The position numbers and the translations under genes are program-made. This document shows positions 24,745 through 33,219 of a stretch of DNA of 64,000 nucleotides, piece by piece; position 1 is the stretch's first letter; the number at the start of each line of letters is the position of its first letter. This DNA is from Streptomyces aurantiacus (GTDB lineage Bacteria; Actinomycetota; Actinomycetes; Streptomycetales; Streptomycetaceae), in the NCBI RefSeq assembly GCF_027107535.1, contig NZ_CP114283.1, forward strand, positions 1,426,001 through 1,490,000. Direction: 5' to 3'. A model generated the notes under the pieces. That model did not search any database, had not been told where the DNA came from, and saw only the letters and a list, made by a program, of their open reading frames with translations.

Positions 24745-24817
24745 GGGGCTATAGCTCAGTTGGTAGAGCACCTGCATGGCATGCAGGGGGTCAGGAGTTC
24801 AAATCTCCTTAGCTCCA
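24745..24817 (+). tRNA. tRNA-Ala (anticodon GGC), second copy
   Basis: 73 nt, differing from the first copy at three positions only: position 26 (A for G), the first base of the variable loop (G for A), and one T-loop base (TTCAAAT versus TTCAATT). Same G3:U70 pair and GGC anticodon loop. CCA is not encoded. Confidence 0.97.
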
Positions 24818-24826
24818 CAGCACATG

Positions 24827-24860
24827 AGAGCGGGCCATCCGATCAGGATGGCCCGCTCTT
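24827..24860 (+). terminator. Terminator of tRNA-Ala 2
   Basis: A 14-bp stem: AGAGCGGGCCATCC (24827-24840) with GGATGGCCCGCTCT (24846-24859) and a 5-nt loop. It also faces the convergent gene ending at 24920. Confidence 0.88.
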
Positions 24861-24919
24861 CGTTGTGGGGTGTGCCGGGTGTGCGGTGCGGCGGCCCGGG
24901 CTTCCGGGCCGCCCGTGAA

Positions 24920-26542
24920 TCAGCGTCCGCGGCCCAGCGCGCGACGGCCGCCCCCGCCGCCCTCGCGTACGGCCGGCAGGTTCTGCCGGGGGGCCGCTCC
25001 GCGGGTGTCCTCCTCCAGGCGCAGGGCCAGCGCCGGGCAGCGGCGTACGGCGCGCAGCGCCTTCGCCTCCGCGTACCGGGGCACCTGGGCCTGGGCGACG
25101 GTCGGGAAGCCGTCCGCGCCCAGCTGGAAGACCTCCGGAAGGATGTCCGCGCACAGGCCGTGCCCGCGGCACAGCGTCCAGTCGACGTAGATCTTCTGAC
25201 GGCTGGGGCCCTGCTCCTGCTCGGGAGCGCCGCCCGGGATGCCGGTGGGCTGCTGGCCGCCCTCGAAGAGCGGCAGAACGCCCTCCACGGGCCTTCCGCA
25301 GCCGTTGCCGAGCACATGCGCGGCCAGGTCGTCCGTGAACGCCTTGATGGTCGACTCCAGGAACATCGCGGAGCCGTCCGGGTGCGAGCACGCACCGCGG
25401 CGTTTCACGGCGTTGGCGACCTGCTTGAGCGCCTCCAGGGCGGCCGGGCCGCCGCCGTTGAGGATGTCCTCCATGCCGCGCGCCGCGGCCGGCAGCCCGA
25501 GGTAGCAGGGGCCGCACTGGCCGGCGCTCTCCTCGGCCAGCCACTGGGCCACTCGCAGCGACTCGCCCAGGGGGCAGGTGTTCATGCTGATCGGCAGGAT
25601 CGCGCCCGCACCGAGCGCACCGCCCACCGCGTCCAGGGAGTTGCGCGAGACGATCGCCTCGTTGACCGTCGCCGAGTCCAGCCACTTGCCGTGGTAGCCG
25701 CCGGTCAGCACGCCCTGCGGGACCGGCGGGGCGCCGGCCAACTGCAGGATGTAGCGCAGCGGTACGCCGGTCGGGGCTTCGATCACCATCGGGCGGGCGA
25801 CCGCTCCGGAGACGGTGAGCATGACGGTGCCGGGCTCGTCGTACAGGCCGGTGTTGCCGTAGCGCTCGGCGCCGATGCGGGCGGCGATCGCCAGCTGGGC
25901 GAACGTCTCGGCGTTCGACAGCAGGGTCGGCGCGCCGCCGACACCGTTCTGCGAGGCGCTGGTCTTGCGGCCCGGTGGGATCGCCGGACCGCCGTCGATG
26001 GAGCGGACCAGCGAGGCCGCCGCTCCGGTCACCATGCGCACCGGATTGCGCTGCACGCGCGCGCGGATGGTCGCTCCGCGCCGGTTGGTCAGTCCGCGCT
26101 CGGAGAGCGCCGCCTCCATCGACCGCTGCGTGGATTCGCGGGTCACGCCGATGACCAGGGTGCGGGCACCCAGGGCCTCCGCGACCAGCAGGGCGCCGTC
26201 CAGGATCAGGTGCGGGGCACGGTTGATCATCACCGTGTCCTTGCGGCAGGCGGGCTCGTCCTCGCTGCCGTTGACGACGACCACAGGACGCACACCGCGG
26301 CGGATCGCCGCCTCGGCGACCGACCTCAGCTTCTTGTGGAACGGGAAACCCGCGCCGCCGCGGCCCTTCAGGTTGATCCGTTCGGAGAGCTGCGCGAGCT
26401 GCTCACCGCCCATGGGCTCGAGCGGCCCGTGCACCTTCAGGTGCATGGGCAGGTCGAGTCTCTCGACGAGGTCGAAACCGGAGGTGAGCTGGGGAAGGCC
26501 CACCACTCGGACTTCGGGGACGTCGGGAAGGGCCTCGTTCAC
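24920..26542 (-). CDS. NuoF-like flavoprotein fused to a ferredoxin
   Basis: A 540-aa predicted NAD(P)H/FMN electron-transfer protein. Residues 55-100 carry the NuoF FMN/NADH segment (GRGGAGFPFHKKL; VNGSEDEPACRKD), followed by an SLBB-like part (VIEAPTGVPLRYI). The cluster site is C343-G-P-C346 with C385, but the position matching the first NuoF cysteine is A340 (ESAGQCGPC instead of ESCGxCxPC), so one of four ligands is missing. A C-terminal ferredoxin (448-510) has C458-x2-H461-x2-C464 and C502-P, the pattern of [3Fe-4S] ferredoxins. GTG start shares one base with the stop of the upstream membrane gene, so the two are coupled and probably form one redox complex. Confidence 0.85.
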   Translation of the reverse strand: MNEALPDVPEVRVVGLPQLTSGFDLVERLDLPMHLKVHGPLEPMGGEQLAQLSERINLKGRGGAGFPFHKKLRSVAEAAIRRGVRPVVVVNGSEDEPACRKDTVMINRAPHLILDGALLVAEALGARTLVIGVTRESTQRSMEAALSERGLTNRRGATIRARVQRNPVRMVTGAAASLVRSIDGGPAIPPGRKTSASQNGVGGAPTLLSNAETFAQLAIAARIGAERYGNTGLYDEPGTVMLTVSGAVARPMVIEAPTGVPLRYILQLAGAPPVPQGVLTGGYHGKWLDSATVNEAIVSRNSLDAVGGALGAGAILPISMNTCPLGESLRVAQWLAEESAGQCGPCYLGLPAAARGMEDILNGGGPAALEALKQVANAVKRRGACSHPDGSAMFLESTIKAFTDDLAAHVLGNGCGRPVEGVLPLFEGGQQPTGIPGGAPEQEQGPSRQKIYVDWTLCRGHGLCADILPEVFQLGADGFPTVAQAQVPRYAEAKALRAVRRCPALALRLEEDTRGAAPRQNLPAVREGGGGGRRALGRGR

Positions 26543-27849
26543 TAATAGCCTCCGGAAGGCGCGTTCCAGGGTTCGCCGTTGCTCGGTGCTTCGAAGGAAC
26601 CGGGCAGCGTTTCAGTGGCGGGACCGCTGTTGTACGTGTCGTTCGGGTTGTACGTACCGAGGGGGTCGTTCGTCTCACCGGTGTCGTACACATCACTTCC
26701 GCCGTACGCGGGGACGGTGCCGGTGTCGTACGCGGCGTTCGCGTCGTACGTGGGGATGGTGCCGGTGTCGTAGGTCGGTGTTCCGGCGGCGCGCGGCGGG
26801 GCCTCGTAGAGCGGCGGAGACGGGGTGGGCCAGCGGGCTCCGGTGTTGCCGTCGGTACGCGGCATCGCCTCCGTGGCCTGCATGTCCAGCGGCACCTGCA
26901 TGCGCTGGGTCGGGTCGGCCATCAGCGGGTCCTGCGCGCGCGGAGTGCTCGAAACGGCACGGTAGGCGGCCGCGAAACCGCCCGTGTCGGTCAGCGACCC
27001 GGTGTCCGTGAAGGACCCGGTGTCCTGGAGGGCGGAGCGTTGCGAGGGCTCGTACAGGGACCCGGAACGCTGCTGGGGCGCCGGGTCGGGGAAGCCGGGC
27101 CGGCCGCCGGGCAGCGCGGCCTCACGGCGTCCCTGGGGCTCGTCACGGAACGACCTGGGGTTGCCGTTGTCGAGCATGGACAGGACGCGCCTGGCGACCT
27201 TCCGCTTGAACGGCAGGGGGGCCGACCGCAGGAGCAGCGCGGCCATGACGGCGACCAGGGCGAGGCTGTAGAGGATCACGAAGATCGGCTGCGCCTCGCG
27301 GCCCGCGAAGAGGCCGTGGATCAGGGCCGAGCACCAGGCGGGGTAGGCCAGCATGTGCAGCGCGCGCCAGCGGCCTGCGACCTGCACGGGGGACGCGAAC
27401 GCGCTGCGCAGCGCGCCGGTGAGGGCCGTGAGCACCATCAGGAGCCCGGCCAGGGTGCCGAACCCGATGAGCCCGTTGGAGCCGGTGACGCCGAGACCGA
27501 AGGGGATGACGGCCGCGATCGCCGACGTGTGGTCGAGCGCGAGCTTGACCGAGACGTGCAGGATCAGGAAGCCGACCGAGCTCACCGCTGTCGTCCTGTG
27601 CACGGCCTGTGCGATCAGGCGCTGGCGCGTGTTGAGGAAGACCCGGTCGGTGGCGACGAGGCCCCAGAGCACCGAGAGGGTGAGGGAGACGAGCGACAGA
27701 ACACCCGCACCGAAGTTGAGGAACTCGCGGAATCCGTCACCTCCGACCACGACGACAAGGGGTATGAGCAGCAAAACGGCAGCAGCCACTCCGCCCCGGA
27801 CCGAGCGGCTCGGCTGGGAGAGCGTGCTGTTGTTGCGGCGAGAGTTCAT
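26542..27849 (-). CDS. Ferric-reductase-like (bis-His cytochrome b) membrane protein
   Basis: A 435-aa protein, ATG at 27849 with GGAG upstream; a longer frame to 27894 lacks one. About six membrane helices span residues 20-205. Two histidine pairs, H84/H98 and H165/H178, have the 13-14 residue spacing of haem-b ligands in ferric-reductase/NOX-type proteins. No flavin domain is attached; the coupled NuoF-ferredoxin gene may supply electrons. The C-terminal 220 residues are disordered, with YDTGT-like repeats (TYDTGTIPTYDANAAYDTGT). Substrate and direction of electron flow are unknown. Confidence 0.8.
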   Translation of the reverse strand: MNSRRNNSTLSQPSRSVRGGVAAAVLLLIPLVVVVGGDGFREFLNFGAGVLSLVSLTLSVLWGLVATDRVFLNTRQRLIAQAVHRTTAVSSVGFLILHVSVKLALDHTSAIAAVIPFGLGVTGSNGLIGFGTLAGLLMVLTALTGALRSAFASPVQVAGRWRALHMLAYPAWCSALIHGLFAGREAQPIFVILYSLALVAVMAALLLRSAPLPFKRKVARRVLSMLDNGNPRSFRDEPQGRREAALPGGRPGFPDPAPQQRSGSLYEPSQRSALQDTGSFTDTGSLTDTGGFAAAYRAVSSTPRAQDPLMADPTQRMQVPLDMQATEAMPRTDGNTGARWPTPSPPLYEAPPRAAGTPTYDTGTIPTYDANAAYDTGTVPAYGGSDVYDTGETNDPLGTYNPNDTYNSGPATETLPGSFEAPSNGEPWNAPSGGY

Positions 27850-27947
27850 GGGGGCAACTCCGAACAGTTCGGGAAAGCGGTCCCGCTGCCGCACTCTAGG
27901 TCGAGTCCATACCGAGGAGTACGAGGTTTGAGTTATTGCGTTGTTAT

Positions 27948-27981
27948 CTAAGGGCAGTGGTGGAGTTGTGATGTCCCTTAG
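27948..27981. promoter_or_regulatory. Inverted repeat between the redox pair and leuS
   Basis: CTAAGGG (27948-27954) and CCCTTAG (27975-27981) are separated by 20 nt, with another CCCTTA at 27985-27990. The region is AT-rich for this genome and should contain the promoter of the minus-strand redox genes. Operator role is inference. Confidence 0.35.
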
Positions 27982-28099
27982 GGGCCCTTACGCGAAGTAA
28001 CCTTTGACCTCTGCTCGGCTTGTGCCGACCTGGTGCGGGAGAGGCACTCAGTGCCGGAGCGTAGCCGAAAGCTCGTCGCGGCCCTCTCGGCCGCTGCGG

Positions 28100-28112
28100 T
28101 ACCCTGGCGTCA
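28100..28112 (+). promoter_or_regulatory. -10 box of the leuS leader transcript
   Basis: TACCCT (28100-28105) followed by 6 nt and the ATG of the leader peptide at 28112, so the leader mRNA is probably leaderless. No clear -35. Confidence 0.55.
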
Positions 28113-28150
28113 TGCGTGCCGTACGCCTTCTGCTTAGTGAGCCGCGCTGA
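28112..28150 (+). CDS. leuS leader peptide ([12 protein letters not shown])
   Basis: A 12-codon open frame, ATG at 28112 to TGA at 28148. Codons 6-8 are CTT-CTG-CTT: three consecutive leucines, two using CTT, which is rare in such GC-rich DNA. A ribosome starved of Leu-tRNA would stall there. The position (115 nt before leuS) and the downstream terminator make this a classical attenuation leader. The 3' codons (GCCGCGC, 28141-28147) can also base-pair with 28187-28193. Confidence 0.7.
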   Translation: MRAVRLLLSEPR

Positions 28151-28156
28151 TCAATC

Positions 28157-28181
28157 CCGGTCGTCGGACAACCACGACCGG
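28157..28181 (+). promoter_or_regulatory. First attenuator hairpin of leuS
   Basis: CCGGTCGT (28157-28164) pairs perfectly with ACGACCGG (28174-28181) around a 9-nt loop. A longer helix between 28141-28147 and 28187-28193 would enclose it and is blocked when a ribosome sits on the Leu codons. Confidence 0.6.
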
Positions 28182-28194
28182 CATCGGCGCGGCG

Positions 28195-28218
28195 CCCCTC
28201 CTGTGCGAGGGGTTTTTT
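28195..28218 (+). terminator. leuS attenuator terminator
   Basis: CCCCTC (28195-28200) with GAGGGG (28207-28212), a 6-nt loop and a run of six T. It lies 48 nt before the leuS start, so it must be read through for leuS expression. Confidence 0.8.
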
Positions 28219-28265
28219 CATTTCCTGAGCCGCTGGCAGAGACGATCGATGGAGCTTTGAGGATC

Positions 28266-31142
28266 ATGAGCGAGACGAACACCGCTGCCGCCTCCGAGGT
28301 GGCAGCGCCGCACCGCTACACGGCCGCCATGGCCGAGCAGATCGAGGCACGCTGGCAGGACTTCTGGGACGCCGAGGACACCTACGCGGCACCCAACCCG
28401 AAGGGTGACCTGGCCGGGAACCCCGAGCTGGTCGCCAGGCCCAAGAAGTTCATCATGGACATGTTCCCGTACCCCTCCGGTGCGGGCCTGCACGTCGGCC
28501 ACCCGCTGGGCTACATCGCCACCGACGTGTACGCCCGGTACCAGCGCATGACCGGCCACAACGTCCTGCACACCCTGGGATTCGACGCCTTCGGCCTGCC
28601 CGCCGAGCAGTACGCCGTGCAGACCGGCACACACCCGCGGGTGTCCACCGAGGCCAACATCGAGAACATGAAGGTCCAGCTGCGCCGCCTGGGCCTGGGC
28701 CACGACAAGCGCCGGTCGGTCGAGACCATCGACCCGGACTACTACAAGTGGACCCAGTGGATCTTCCTGCAGATCTTCAACTCCTGGTACGACGACGAGG
28801 CCGGCAGGGCCCGCCCGATCGCCGAACTGGTCGCCCGGTTCGAGACCGGTGAACGCGCGGTACCGGGCGGACGTACCTGGAGTGGGCTGACCGACGCCGA
28901 GCGCGCGGACATCCTGGGCGAGTACCGCCTGGCCTACGCCTCGGACGCGCCCGTCAACTGGTGCCCCGGGCTGGGCACCGTCCTGGCCAACGAGGAGGTC
29001 ACCGCCGACGGCCGCTCCGAGCGCGGCAACTTCCCCGTCTTCAAGGCCAAACTGCGCCAGTGGAACATGCGGATCACCGCGTACGCCGACCGGCTGCTGG
29101 ACGACCTGGACGCGCTCGACTGGCCCGAGGCCATCAAGCTGCAGCAGCGCAACTGGATCGGCCGCTCCGAAGGGGCCCGCGTCGACTTCCCGATCGACGG
29201 CGAGGCCATCACGGTCTTCACCACCCGCCCGGACACCCTGTTCGGCGCGACCTACATGGTGCTGGCCCCCGAGCACCCGCTGGTCGAGAAGTTCACCCCG
29301 GCCGCCTGGCCCGAGGGCACCCACGACGTCTGGACGGGCGGTCACGCCACCCCGTCCGAGGCCGTCGCCGCCTACCGCGCGCAGGCCGCCTCCAAGTCGG
29401 ACGTCGAGCGGCAGGCCGAGGCCAAGGACAAGACCGGCGTCTTCATCGGCGCGTACGCGACCAACCCGGTCAACGGCGAACAGGTCCCCGTCTTCGTCGC
29501 CGACTACGTCCTGATGGGATACGGCACCGGCGCGATCATGGCCGTCCCGGCGGGCGACCAGCGCGACTTCGAGTTCGCGCGGGCCTTCGAGCTGCCGATC
29601 CACTGCATCGTCGAGCCCACCGACGGCCGCGGCACCGACACCTCCACCTGGGAGGACGCCTTCGGCTCGTACGACGCGAAGATCATCAACTCCTCCCACG
29701 ACGACATCTCGCTGGACGGCCTGGGGGTCGTCGAGGCCAAGGCGCGCGTCACCGAATGGCTGGAGCGCAAGGACGTCGGCCGCGGGACCGTCAATTTCCG
29801 GCTGCGCGACTGGCTGTTCAGCCGCCAGCGCTACTGGGGCGAGCCCTTCCCGATCGTCTACGACGAGGACGGCATCGCCCACCCGCTGCCCGAGTCGATG
29901 CTGCCCCTGGAGCTGCCGGAGGTCGAGGACTACTCGCCGCGCACCTTCGACCCGGACGACGCGAACACCTCGCCGGAGACCCCGCTGTCCCGCAACGAGG
30001 ACTGGGTCGACGTCACGCTGGACCTGGGCGACGGCCGCGGCCCGCGCAAGTACCGCCGTGAGACCAACACGATGCCCAACTGGGCCGGTTCCTGCTGGTA
30101 CGAGCTGCGCTACCTGGACCCGCACAACTCCGAGAAGCTGGTCGACCCGGAGGTCGAGCAGTACTGGATGGGACCGCGCGAGGGCCAGCCGCACGGCGGC
30201 GTCGACCTGTACGTCGGCGGCGCCGAACACGCCGTGCTGCACCTGCTGTACGCGCGCTTCTGGTCGAAGGTGCTGTTCGACCTGGGCCACGTCTCCTCGG
30301 CGGAGCCGTTCCACAAGCTGTTCAACCAGGGCATGATCCAGGCCTACGTGTACCGCGACAGCCGCGGCATCGCCGTACCGGCCGCCGAGGTGGAGGAGCG
30401 CGACGGCGCCTACTACTTCGAGGGCGAGAAGGTCTCCCGGCTGCTGGGCAAGATGGGCAAGTCCCTGAAGAACGCGGTCACTCCGGACGAGATCTGCGCC
30501 GAGTACGGGGCGGACACACTGCGCCTGTACGAGATGGCGATGGGCCCCCTGGACGTGTCGCGGCCGTGGGACACGCGCGCGGTCGTGGGCCAGTTCAGGC
30601 TGCTGCAGCGGCTGTGGCGCAACGTCGTCGACGAGGCGACCGGCGAGGTCACCGTCGTCGACACCGAGCCGGACGAGGAAGCGCTGCGCGCCCTGCACAA
30701 GGCGATCGACGGCGTGCGCCAGGACCTGGAGGGCCTGCGCTTCAACACCGCCATCGCCAAGGTCACCGAACTGAACAACCACCTGACCAAGACCGGCGGC
30801 CCCATCTCGCGGACGGTGGCCGAGTCGCTGGTGCTGCTGGTCGCGCCGCTGGCCCCGCACATCGCCGAGGAGCTGTGGCGCAAGCTGGGCCACACGGACT
30901 CGGTCGTCCACCGGGACTTCCCGGTGGCCGACCCGGCGTACGTCGTGGACGAGACCGTGACCTGTGTCGTGCAGATCAAGGGCAAGGTCAAGGCCCGCCT
31001 GGAGGTCTCCCCGTCGATCTCGGACGAGGAGCTGGAGAAGGTGGCCCTGGCCGACGACAAGGTGGTCGCCGCCCTGGGCGGAGCGGGAATCCGCAAGGTG
31101 ATCGTGCGGGCGCCGAAGCTGGTGAACATCGTTCCGGCCTAG
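28266..31142 (+). CDS. leuS: Leucyl-tRNA synthetase
   Basis: Charges tRNA-Leu with leucine. The 958-aa class Ia synthetase has the HIGH motif as HVGH ([15 protein letters not shown]) and the KMSKS motif as KMGKS ([17 protein letters not shown]). The editing domain sits between, with [23 protein letters not shown] at 28266 follows GAGG and begins [20 protein letters not shown]. An upstream in-frame ATG at 28116 falls inside the attenuator and is rejected. Expression is probably set by ribosome stalling on the leader peptide. Confidence 0.98.
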   Translation: MSETNTAAASEVAAPHRYTAAMAEQIEARWQDFWDAEDTYAAPNPKGDLAGNPELVARPKKFIMDMFPYPSGAGLHVGHPLGYIATDVYARYQRMTGHNVLHTLGFDAFGLPAEQYAVQTGTHPRVSTEANIENMKVQLRRLGLGHDKRRSVETIDPDYYKWTQWIFLQIFNSWYDDEAGRARPIAELVARFETGERAVPGGRTWSGLTDAERADILGEYRLAYASDAPVNWCPGLGTVLANEEVTADGRSERGNFPVFKAKLRQWNMRITAYADRLLDDLDALDWPEAIKLQQRNWIGRSEGARVDFPIDGEAITVFTTRPDTLFGATYMVLAPEHPLVEKFTPAAWPEGTHDVWTGGHATPSEAVAAYRAQAASKSDVERQAEAKDKTGVFIGAYATNPVNGEQVPVFVADYVLMGYGTGAIMAVPAGDQRDFEFARAFELPIHCIVEPTDGRGTDTSTWEDAFGSYDAKIINSSHDDISLDGLGVVEAKARVTEWLERKDVGRGTVNFRLRDWLFSRQRYWGEPFPIVYDEDGIAHPLPESMLPLELPEVEDYSPRTFDPDDANTSPETPLSRNEDWVDVTLDLGDGRGPRKYRRETNTMPNWAGSCWYELRYLDPHNSEKLVDPEVEQYWMGPREGQPHGGVDLYVGGAEHAVLHLLYARFWSKVLFDLGHVSSAEPFHKLFNQGMIQAYVYRDSRGIAVPAAEVEERDGAYYFEGEKVSRLLGKMGKSLKNAVTPDEICAEYGADTLRLYEMAMGPLDVSRPWDTRAVVGQFRLLQRLWRNVVDEATGEVTVVDTEPDEEALRALHKAIDGVRQDLEGLRFNTAIAKVTELNNHLTKTGGPISRTVAESLVLLVAPLAPHIAEELWRKLGHTDSVVHRDFPVADPAYVVDETVTCVVQIKGKVKARLEVSPSISDEELEKVALADDKVVAALGGAGIRKVIVRAPKLVNIVPA

Positions 31143-31195
31143 GCGACGCCCGGGCCGGCCGGTGTGGCCGGTCCGGCTCGGGGTAGTCCCCTACG

Positions 31196-31236
31196 GGCAG
31201 GTTGGGGGTTCCGCTGGAACCCTCGGCCTGCCTTTT
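31196..31236 (+). terminator. Terminator after leuS
   Basis: GGCAGG (31196-31201) with CCTGCC (31227-31232), an inner GGGTTCC/GGAACCC helix, and TTTT after the stem. Confidence 0.8.
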
Positions 31237-31291
31237 CCGTTTACCGTGAAAGAGCCGACAGGCACTGGAAGCAGCACCCGAGAGGACCGTC

Positions 31292-32083
31292 ATGGAAGCC
31301 GTCGTCGCCGTCGTGGCGCTGATCTTCGCGCTGTTTCTGGTGCTGGGCGTGTACGCCACGGTGAAAGTGGTGGGCGCCGCCAAGCGAGGCGTGGACCGCA
31401 CCGTCGCACAGGCCCGCCGCTCGGTGGAGGACTCCACGCTCAGGGCGAAGACCTTCGCCCAGCCGGGCCCCCAGGGCGAGCTCGCCCAACTGCGCCTCTC
31501 CTTGCGTACGTCGATGAGGGCCACACAGGACGCACTGCAGGCGGGCGTGACCGAGGACGAGTCGCTGAAGGAGTCCCTGGCCCTCTTCGACCGCCTCAGC
31601 GCGCACGGCCACGAACTGGACGGCGAGCTGAAGCGACTGGAGCGCGAACCGGACAGGGCGCGCCTCACCGAGCGGCTGCCCGCCCTGCGGGAGCGCACCG
31701 AGCAGATCACGAAGTCGGCTGACGCACTGCGCTGGGCGGCACGCGACCGTGCCCAGCGTTTCGGGGGCGACGACCTGGACTCGTTGAGCACGCAGATCGA
31801 CATGGAGGCCGGCGCGCTGCGGCACTGGACCACGGAGCCGTCGCCCACGTCGACGACGGAGTCCGCGCCCGAGCCCTCTCGCGTGCGGTCCGCGGAGGCG
31901 GCTGCGACTCCTTCCCCGCCGCCGTGGCCGGAGGCACCGAGCGCCGCCGCCGACCAGCAGACCTGGCCGGAGCGCCCCGAGTCGCGGAGGGCCGAGGAGC
32001 CCACCCGGCCCGCGATCGACGCGCCCGTGCAGCGGCCCGCCTATCCTTGGGAGAAGAAGCCCCGCCCGGAGAGCACGACTTGA
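31292..32083 (+). CDS. Membrane-anchored coiled-coil protein
   Basis: A 263-aa protein of unknown function. ATG at 31292 follows GAGAGGACC. An N-terminal membrane helix (AVVAVVALIFALFLVLGVYA) is followed by a long heptad-rich helical region (about 30-170; LALFDRLSAHGHELDGELKR) and a Pro/Ser/Glu-rich tail ending WEKKPRPES. It has no enzyme motif. It lies between leuS and degV with a terminator on its upstream side; a TACCGT at 31242-31247 may be its -10 box. Confidence 0.78.
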   Translation: MEAVVAVVALIFALFLVLGVYATVKVVGAAKRGVDRTVAQARRSVEDSTLRAKTFAQPGPQGELAQLRLSLRTSMRATQDALQAGVTEDESLKESLALFDRLSAHGHELDGELKRLEREPDRARLTERLPALRERTEQITKSADALRWAARDRAQRFGGDDLDSLSTQIDMEAGALRHWTTEPSPTSTTESAPEPSRVRSAEAAATPSPPPWPEAPSAAADQQTWPERPESRRAEEPTRPAIDAPVQRPAYPWEKKPRPESTT

Positions 32084-32142
32084 TCCCGTCGGCCCGGCCA
32101 CGGGCGGGAGGGGCCGGGCTGCCGCCCACGTCCCCCGGCAGG

Positions 32143-32156
32143 TAACCTCCAGCTCA
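32143..32156 (+). promoter_or_regulatory. -10 box at leaderless spacing before degV
   Basis: TAACCT (32143-32148), 7 nt, then ATG at 32156; no Shine-Dalgarno sequence. Confidence 0.5.
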
Positions 32157-33001
32157 TGTCCCGCCATGTCGCGATCGTCACCGATTCAACGGCCTACCTG
32201 CCGCCCCGGACGATGGAGCGTCACGGCATCACCGCGGTACCCCTGACCGTGGTCCTCGGCGACCAGGCGCTCGAAGAGGGCACCGAGATCTCGGCCCGTT
32301 CCCTGGCCCAGGCCCTGCAGAAGCGGCGGTCCGTGACGACCTCCCGGCCCAGCCCGGAGGTCTTCGCCGAGACCTACCGCCGCGTCGCCGAGACCGGCGC
32401 CACGGGCATCGTCTCCCTGCATCTGTCCGCCGAGTTCTCGGGCACGTACGACGCGGCGGTTCTTGCGGCGCGTGAGGCCCCGGTGCCCGTGCGGGTGGTG
32501 GACACCGGAATGGTCGCGATGGCCCTCGGCTTCTGCGCGCTGGCGGCCGCCGAGTCCGCGGAGGCGGGCGGCACGGTCGACGACGCGGTCACGGCGGCGG
32601 AGAAACGGGCCGCGGGCACGTACGCGTACTTCTACGTCGACACGCTCGACTATCTGCGCAGGGGCGGCCGGATCGGGGCGGCGCAGGCGCTGCTGGGCTC
32701 CGCGCTGGCCGTCAAACCGTTGCTGCAACTGGACGGCGGGCGTATCGAGCTGCTGGAGAAGGTGCGGACGGCCACCAGGGCGATCGCCCGCCTGGAGGAG
32801 ATCGTGGCCGACCGGGCCGGGAGCGCCCAGGTGGACATCGCCGTCCATCACCTCGCCGCGCCCGAACGCGCCTCGGCGCTCGCGGAGCGGTTGCGGGTAC
32901 GGGTGCCGGGGCTGGCCGATCTTCACGTGAGCGAGGTCGGAGCGGTGATCGGGGCGCATACCGGGCCCGGGCTGCTGGGGGCTGTCGTCTCTCCTCGGTG
33001 A
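32156..33001 (+). CDS. DegV family fatty-acid-binding protein
   Basis: A 281-aa DegV-type protein, a family that binds fatty acids and in some bacteria (FakB) presents them to a kinase. Signature segments: VTDSTAYLPPRTMERHGI; TSRPSPEVFAETYRRV; LSAEFSGTYDAA; and DTLDYLRRGGRIGAAQALLG. No FakA-like kinase gene is adjacent. Start ATG 32156 lies 7 nt downstream of TAACCT and lacks a ribosome-binding site, so a leaderless mRNA is likely. Confidence 0.9.
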   Translation: MSRHVAIVTDSTAYLPPRTMERHGITAVPLTVVLGDQALEEGTEISARSLAQALQKRRSVTTSRPSPEVFAETYRRVAETGATGIVSLHLSAEFSGTYDAAVLAAREAPVPVRVVDTGMVAMALGFCALAAAESAEAGGTVDDAVTAAEKRAAGTYAYFYVDTLDYLRRGGRIGAAQALLGSALAVKPLLQLDGGRIELLEKVRTATRAIARLEEIVADRAGSAQVDIAVHHLAAPERASALAERLRVRVPGLADLHVSEVGAVIGAHTGPGLLGAVVSPR

Positions 33002-33055
33002 GGTGAGGTGAGTCGCGGTGAGGCGGAGCGCGGCCGACCGAGCAGGGCATGGTTC

Positions 33056-33079
33056 AGGCAGGCAGGCAGGCAGGCAGGC
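33056..33079. repeat. (AGGC)6 microsatellite
   Basis: Six perfect AGGC units in the non-coding gap after degV, preceded by an imperfect GGTGA triplication near 32997-33011. The rest of the 218-bp gap holds no gene. Confidence 0.9.
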
Positions 33080-33159
33080 TTGCGGCGCGCGGATGAGGGA
33101 TCGCAGCTCGTGTGCACGGTCGGCTCCAGCGCATGATCTGACCCGTACGAGTGGCGGAG

Positions 33160-33168
33160 TTGTCCACA
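33160..33168 (+). promoter_or_regulatory. DnaA-box-like nonamer
   Basis: TTGTCCACA matches the Streptomyces DnaA-box consensus exactly and sits inside the near-palindrome gttgtccacaac, 51 nt before comEA. It is single, so it is not an origin; chance occurrence is possible. Confidence 0.3.
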
Positions 33169-33219
33169 ACTGGGCGGTAATCCCCGGGAATTAAGCAAGA
33201 TCATCGGGGATGGGGTCTC

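Noticed and set aside
23695..24817. The two tRNA genes as integration sites flanking a genomic island
   Set aside because: Only about 1 kb lies between them and it holds two small conserved-looking genes; there is no integrase and no truncated tRNA end.
27040..27951. A 303-codon plus-strand frame opposite the ferric-reductase-like gene
   Set aside because: The minus strand gives clear membrane helices and haem-type His pairs; this frame is charged low complexity.
28116..28265. An upstream in-frame start for leuS
   Set aside because: The extension runs through the leader peptide and terminator hairpin and matches no synthetase N-terminus; GAGG precedes the ATG at 28266.
28218..30911. An 897-codon minus-strand frame opposite leuS
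   Set aside because: Antisense artefact of GC-rich third positions; the plus strand encodes an unmistakable leucyl-tRNA synthetase.
33160..33168. The DnaA-like nonamer as part of a replication origin
   Set aside because: Only one box is present; there is no cluster, no AT-rich unwinding region and no dnaA-dnaN nearby.
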